Shown: positions 61,533-64,000 of the stretch, one piece after another
How the letters are laid out: each line of letters opens with the position of its first letter
Position numbering within the stretch: position 1 is the first letter of the stretch
Assembly (NCBI GenBank): GCA_963643225.1
Contig: CAVIIX010000005.1
Coordinates: 1 to 64,000 of the forward strand
DNA: 64,000 nucleotides
Reading direction: 5' to 3'
From: UBA1258 sp963643225
Lineage (GTDB): Bacteria; Bacillota; Clostridia; Lachnospirales; Lachnospiraceae
Made by a program: the position numbers and the translations under genes
The notes under the pieces: generated by a model
Told to the model about the DNA's origin: nothing
The model's database searches: none
Seen by the model: the letters and a program-made list of their open reading frames with translations, nothing else

Positions 61533-62288
61533 ATGCAGGGAAGAATTCATTCTCTAGAAAGCTTCGGCACCGTTGATGGCCCCGGAGTAAGATATGTTGT
61601 ATTTGTGCAGGGTTGCCCCATGCGCTGTAAATACTGCCACAATCCCGACACCTGGGAAATGAATGCAGGTACTTTAATGGAGCCTGAATACATTATCGAG
61701 CAGTACGAGCGTAACAAGGGCTTTTATAAGAATGGCGGTATAACCGTTACAGGCGGTGAGCCTTTAATGCAAATTGATTTCTTAATCGATTTGTTCACTC
61801 TTGCCAAGAAAAAGAATATTCATACCTGTATTGACTCTTCAGGAATTGCCTTTAATCCAAATTCTCCTAAGCTTATGGCTAAATTTGATAAGCTTATGGA
61901 ATTAACCGATCTTGTTATGCTTGACATCAAGCATATAGATCCTGAAATGCACTTAGAGCTCACAAAGCAGAAGAACGAAAACATCCTTGCTTTTGCAGAA
62001 TATTTAAGCGAAAAAGGCGTAGATACCTGGATAAGACACGTTGTGGTACCAGGTATAACCGATGATGAATTTTATCTTCATAAATTAGGCTATTTTATCG
62101 GTGGATTAAAGACTTTAAAGGCTTTAGACGTACTCCCCTATCACGATATGGGTAAGACTAAATATGAAAAGCTTGGCATAGACTATGTATTAAAGGATGT
62201 GCCTCCAATGGATAAAAATCTTCTTATTGAAAAGAAGAAGGCCATTATAGATGGTATTAAAGAAAGAAGAGCAAAACTCAGTGTTTAA
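61533..62288 (+). CDS. pflA: Pyruvate formate-lyase activating enzyme
   Basis: Radical-SAM enzyme that abstracts a hydrogen from the PFL glycine to install the stable glycyl radical. The 251 residues have GCPMRCKYCHNPDTW with the CxxxCxxC [4Fe-4S] cysteines, and the SAM region GGITVTGGEPLMQ. The rest is a standard short PflA fold with no extra ferredoxin domain. ATG at 61533 follows AGGAG. It is remote from pflB (59 kb away, opposite strand) instead of adjacent. Its natural substrate here would be the free 82-residue protein at 111-359. Confidence 0.94.
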   Translation: MQGRIHSLESFGTVDGPGVRYVVFVQGCPMRCKYCHNPDTWEMNAGTLMEPEYIIEQYERNKGFYKNGGITVTGGEPLMQIDFLIDLFTLAKKKNIHTCIDSSGIAFNPNSPKLMAKFDKLMELTDLVMLDIKHIDPEMHLELTKQKNENILAFAEYLSEKGVDTWIRHVVVPGITDDEFYLHKLGYFIGGLKTLKALDVLPYHDMGKTKYEKLGIDYVLKDVPPMDKNLLIEKKKAIIDGIKERRAKLSV

Positions 62289-62296
62289 TTAAGCAC

Positions 62297-62325
62297 TTGT
62301 TAATTAGAAAAATCTATATTAAAAT
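62297..62325 (+). promoter_or_regulatory. Promoter of the ferredoxin gene
   Basis: TTGTTA (62297-62302), 17 bases and TAAAAT (62320-62325). It lets ferredoxin be made separately from pflA. Confidence 0.6.
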
Positions 62326-62362
62326 GAGTTAAAGTCAAATGAATATTAAGGAGGATACAACC

Positions 62363-62533
62363 ATGGCATTTGTTATTTCTGATTCTTGCGTATCTTGTGG
62401 TTCATGCGAATCACAGTGCCCCGTTGGTGCAATTGAAGCCGGCGATACTAAGTTTGAAATTGATGAGAATACATGCATCTCTTGTGGTTCATGTGCAGCT
62501 CAGTGCCCTGTTTCTGCTATTTCAGAAGGCTAA
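62363..62533 (+). CDS. 2[4Fe-4S] clostridial-type ferredoxin
   Basis: A 56-residue low-potential electron carrier with two cluster motifs, CVSCGSCESQCP and CISCGSCAAQCP, arranged as in Clostridium pasteurianum ferredoxin. ATG at 62363 follows AAGGAGG; the ATG at 62339 is less likely. Placed right after pflA, it is a candidate electron donor for the activating enzyme, but it may serve general metabolism. Confidence 0.93.
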   Translation: MAFVISDSCVSCGSCESQCPVGAIEAGDTKFEIDENTCISCGSCAAQCPVSAISEG

Positions 62534-62547
62534 TTTTAGACAAAGCA

Positions 62548-62576
62548 AAGACCTGGATGAATTTCATTCAGGTCTT
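62548..62576. terminator. Bidirectional terminator between ferredoxin and dnaB
   Basis: AAGACCTGGATG/CATTCAGGTCTT with one G-T pair, followed rightward by TTTTATTTG. dnaB converges from the right. Confidence 0.8.
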
Positions 62577-62598
62577 TTTATTTGCATCAATTATATTC

Positions 62599-63939
62599 TC
62601 AATTCTTTTCTCTTGAAAGATTAGCAAATTTTGTAAGATCTGGTAACCATGCAAGTTCCACGGTACCGATAGGGCCGTTACGCTGTTTAGCTATAATAAT
62701 TTCAGAAACACCCTTATTCTCACTTTCGTGGTTGTAATAGTCATCTCTGTAGATAAACATTACAACGTCGGCATCCTGCTCGATTGCTCCAGATTCTCTT
62801 AAATCTGAAAGCATGGGTCTGTGGTCCGGACGCTGTTCAACGGCTCGGCTGAGCTGTGAAAGTGCGATTACCGGCACATTCAATTCTCTTGCAAGTGACT
62901 TTAACGAACGCGAAATATCCGAAATTTCCTGCTGTCTTGATTCGGAACTCTTTCCCGAGCCTGTCATTAACTGCAGGTAGTCAATCATAATGCATTCCAG
63001 ATTATGTTCAAGCTTATATTTTCTGCACTTTGATCTTAATTCACCAATGCTGATACCTGGTGTATCGTCAATTATAAGGTTTGACTGTCCAATTTCCGTA
63101 GCGCCTTCAATAAGCATTTCCCAATCAGATTCTTCAAGGTTGCCGGTTCTGAGTTTCTGGGCATCCACGCCTGACTGCAAAGAGAACAAACGGTTCACCA
63201 ACTGTTCTTTTGACATTTCCAACGAGAATATAGCAACCGATTTATGCTGCTTAAAAGCCATGTTTTGGGCTATGTTAAGCACGAAGGCTGTCTTACCCAT
63301 TGATGGACGGGCAGCTATCAGAATAAGGTCTGAAGGCTGTAATCCTGCCGTTTTGTAATCAAGATCAGTAAAGCCTGTTGCTATACCCGTCACCTTGCCC
63401 TTGTGTTTGGCCGCAATGGATATTTTATCAAGGGCATTGTTTACAACTGTGCTGATGGGCACGTAATCCCCTGCATTTCGCTTCTGAATCACCTTGAATA
63501 TTTTCTTCTCTGTTTCATCCATAATGACTTCAACTGGGTCCTTCTGGACGTAGCAGGCATTTTCTACTTCTTCGGTTGTCTTAATAAGTTTTCTTAAGGA
63601 TGCCTTCTCTGCCACAATCTGAGCATAGTGCTTTACATTGGCGGAGGTTGGAACACTTTCCAAAAGCTCTCTTACAAATTCCATATTGGAAATTTCCGGA
63701 GGCACATCCTTTTCCTTAAGCCTATTTGAAAGAGTTACTAAATCAACCGGCTTACTCTCATTATTCAGTTCAACCATTGTATCAAACAAAATTTCATTTT
63801 GTTTGATATAAAAGTCTTCCCCAAGCAGTATTTCGGAAGCAATTGTAATTGCATCCTTGTCCATAAGCATTGAGCCGATAACCGACTTCTCTGCTTCAGG
63901 GCTGTTTGGAAGAATTCTCTTTTGCCATTCCTCAGCCAT
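62599..63939 (-). CDS. dnaB: Replicative DNA helicase DnaB
   Basis: Hexameric 5'-3' helicase of the replication fork, loaded by the DnaC/DnaD system at 18911-21036. The 446 residues have the N-terminal domain (PNSPEAEKSVIGSMLMD), Walker A ARPSMGKTAFVLNIA, Walker B MIDYLQLM and the arginine-finger region EQRPDHRPMLSDLRESGAIEQDADVV. No intein is seen. Its start overlaps the rplI stop by eight bases, the common rplI-dnaB pair. Confidence 0.96.
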   Translation of the reverse strand: MAEEWQKRILPNSPEAEKSVIGSMLMDKDAITIASEILLGEDFYIKQNEILFDTMVELNNESKPVDLVTLSNRLKEKDVPPEISNMEFVRELLESVPTSANVKHYAQIVAEKASLRKLIKTTEEVENACYVQKDPVEVIMDETEKKIFKVIQKRNAGDYVPISTVVNNALDKISIAAKHKGKVTGIATGFTDLDYKTAGLQPSDLILIAARPSMGKTAFVLNIAQNMAFKQHKSVAIFSLEMSKEQLVNRLFSLQSGVDAQKLRTGNLEESDWEMLIEGATEIGQSNLIIDDTPGISIGELRSKCRKYKLEHNLECIMIDYLQLMTGSGKSSESRQQEISDISRSLKSLARELNVPVIALSQLSRAVEQRPDHRPMLSDLRESGAIEQDADVVMFIYRDDYYNHESENKGVSEIIIAKQRNGPIGTVELAWLPDLTKFANLSREKN

Positions 63940-64000
63940 TCTCTTCTACCTTAACTCTCATTTTTGCGGTAACTTCAGGGTGTAATTTTACTGTAAATTC
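63932..64000 (-). CDS. rplI: Ribosomal protein L9, C-terminal end (partial)
   Basis: The last 22 codons read KLHPEVTAKMRVKVEENG at the end, matching the C terminus of L9. The gene continues beyond the window. The TGA at 63932-63934 overlaps the dnaB start. Confidence 0.8.
   Translation of the reverse strand, partial: EFTVKLHPEVTAKMRVKVEENG

Noticed and set aside
1..64000. CRISPR arrays, tRNA or rRNA genes, prophage or integrase genes
   Set aside because: None were recognised on either strand; the regularly structured repeats found are dispersed hairpin units, not spaced arrays.

Overview
The window reads as a low-GC, strictly anaerobic Firmicutes chromosome, most likely a fibre-degrading member of the Lachnospiraceae. 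The evidence is the glgC/glgD pair, MecA, SpoVG, a DnaD plus DnaC-type helicase loader, PyrK/PyrD, an isoleucine T-box, a pyruvate formate-lyase (PFL) system and plant-fibre hydrolase relatives (GH115 and a GH9-like lipoprotein). I see no prophage, insertion sequence, CRISPR array, rRNA or tRNA gene. It looks like core chromosome decorated with short hairpin-rich dispersed repeats.

Layout. 1-3.1 kb: a leftward PFL operon in which the enzyme is split. A 678-codon catalytic core carries the Cys-Cys pair but no glycyl-radical domain. It is followed by a 66-residue Cys-containing half-copy of that domain and by a free 82-residue glycyl-radical domain. A divergent DUF1858 protein faces it. 3.1-10.4 kb: mecA, a poorly explained 870-bp gap, a GH18 cell-wall hydrolase, sua5-rpiB-upp, dCMP deaminase and a coiled-coil/SleB-type hydrolase. 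10.5-17.6 kb: a MoxR-DUF58-membrane protein-methyltransferase-secreted propeller operon. 17.7-22.6 kb: leftward murC and dnaD-dnaC-prs, with five DnaA-box-like 9-mers between murC and dnaD. 22.8-29.7 kb: glgC-glgD-spoVG and pth-mfd. 29.8-37 kb: the complete F-type ATP synthase operon, whose c subunit has two membrane carboxylates as in a known Na+-type rotor. 37-49 kb: mscL, a GH115, then an isoleucine T-box in front of ileS-glgP-aconitase-family hydratase. 49-53 kb: GH9-like lipoprotein, ddl, murF. 53-59 kb: plsC, pyrK-pyrD, an unknown protein, ispE-gntR-DUF1934 and a membrane protein. 59-64 kb: trigger-factor-like lipoprotein, asnS, pflA, ferredoxin, dnaB and the end of rplI.

How it fits together. 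The two ends are functionally linked. pflA and a small 2[4Fe-4S] ferredoxin on the right encode the activation machinery for the split PFL on the left. pflA is preceded by a 142-bp multi-hairpin repeat that appears to form its whole leader, and a perfect 55-bp inverted copy of the first part of that repeat lies just downstream of the PFL operon. Glycogen synthesis (glgC/D) and breakdown (glgP) are both present, with glgP apparently co-transcribed with ileS under the T-box.

The most notable observation is the three-gene PFL. If the free 82-residue protein supplies the radical in trans, oxygen damage would destroy only a small replaceable subunit. All functional calls come from reading the sequence and family knowledge; no database search was run.
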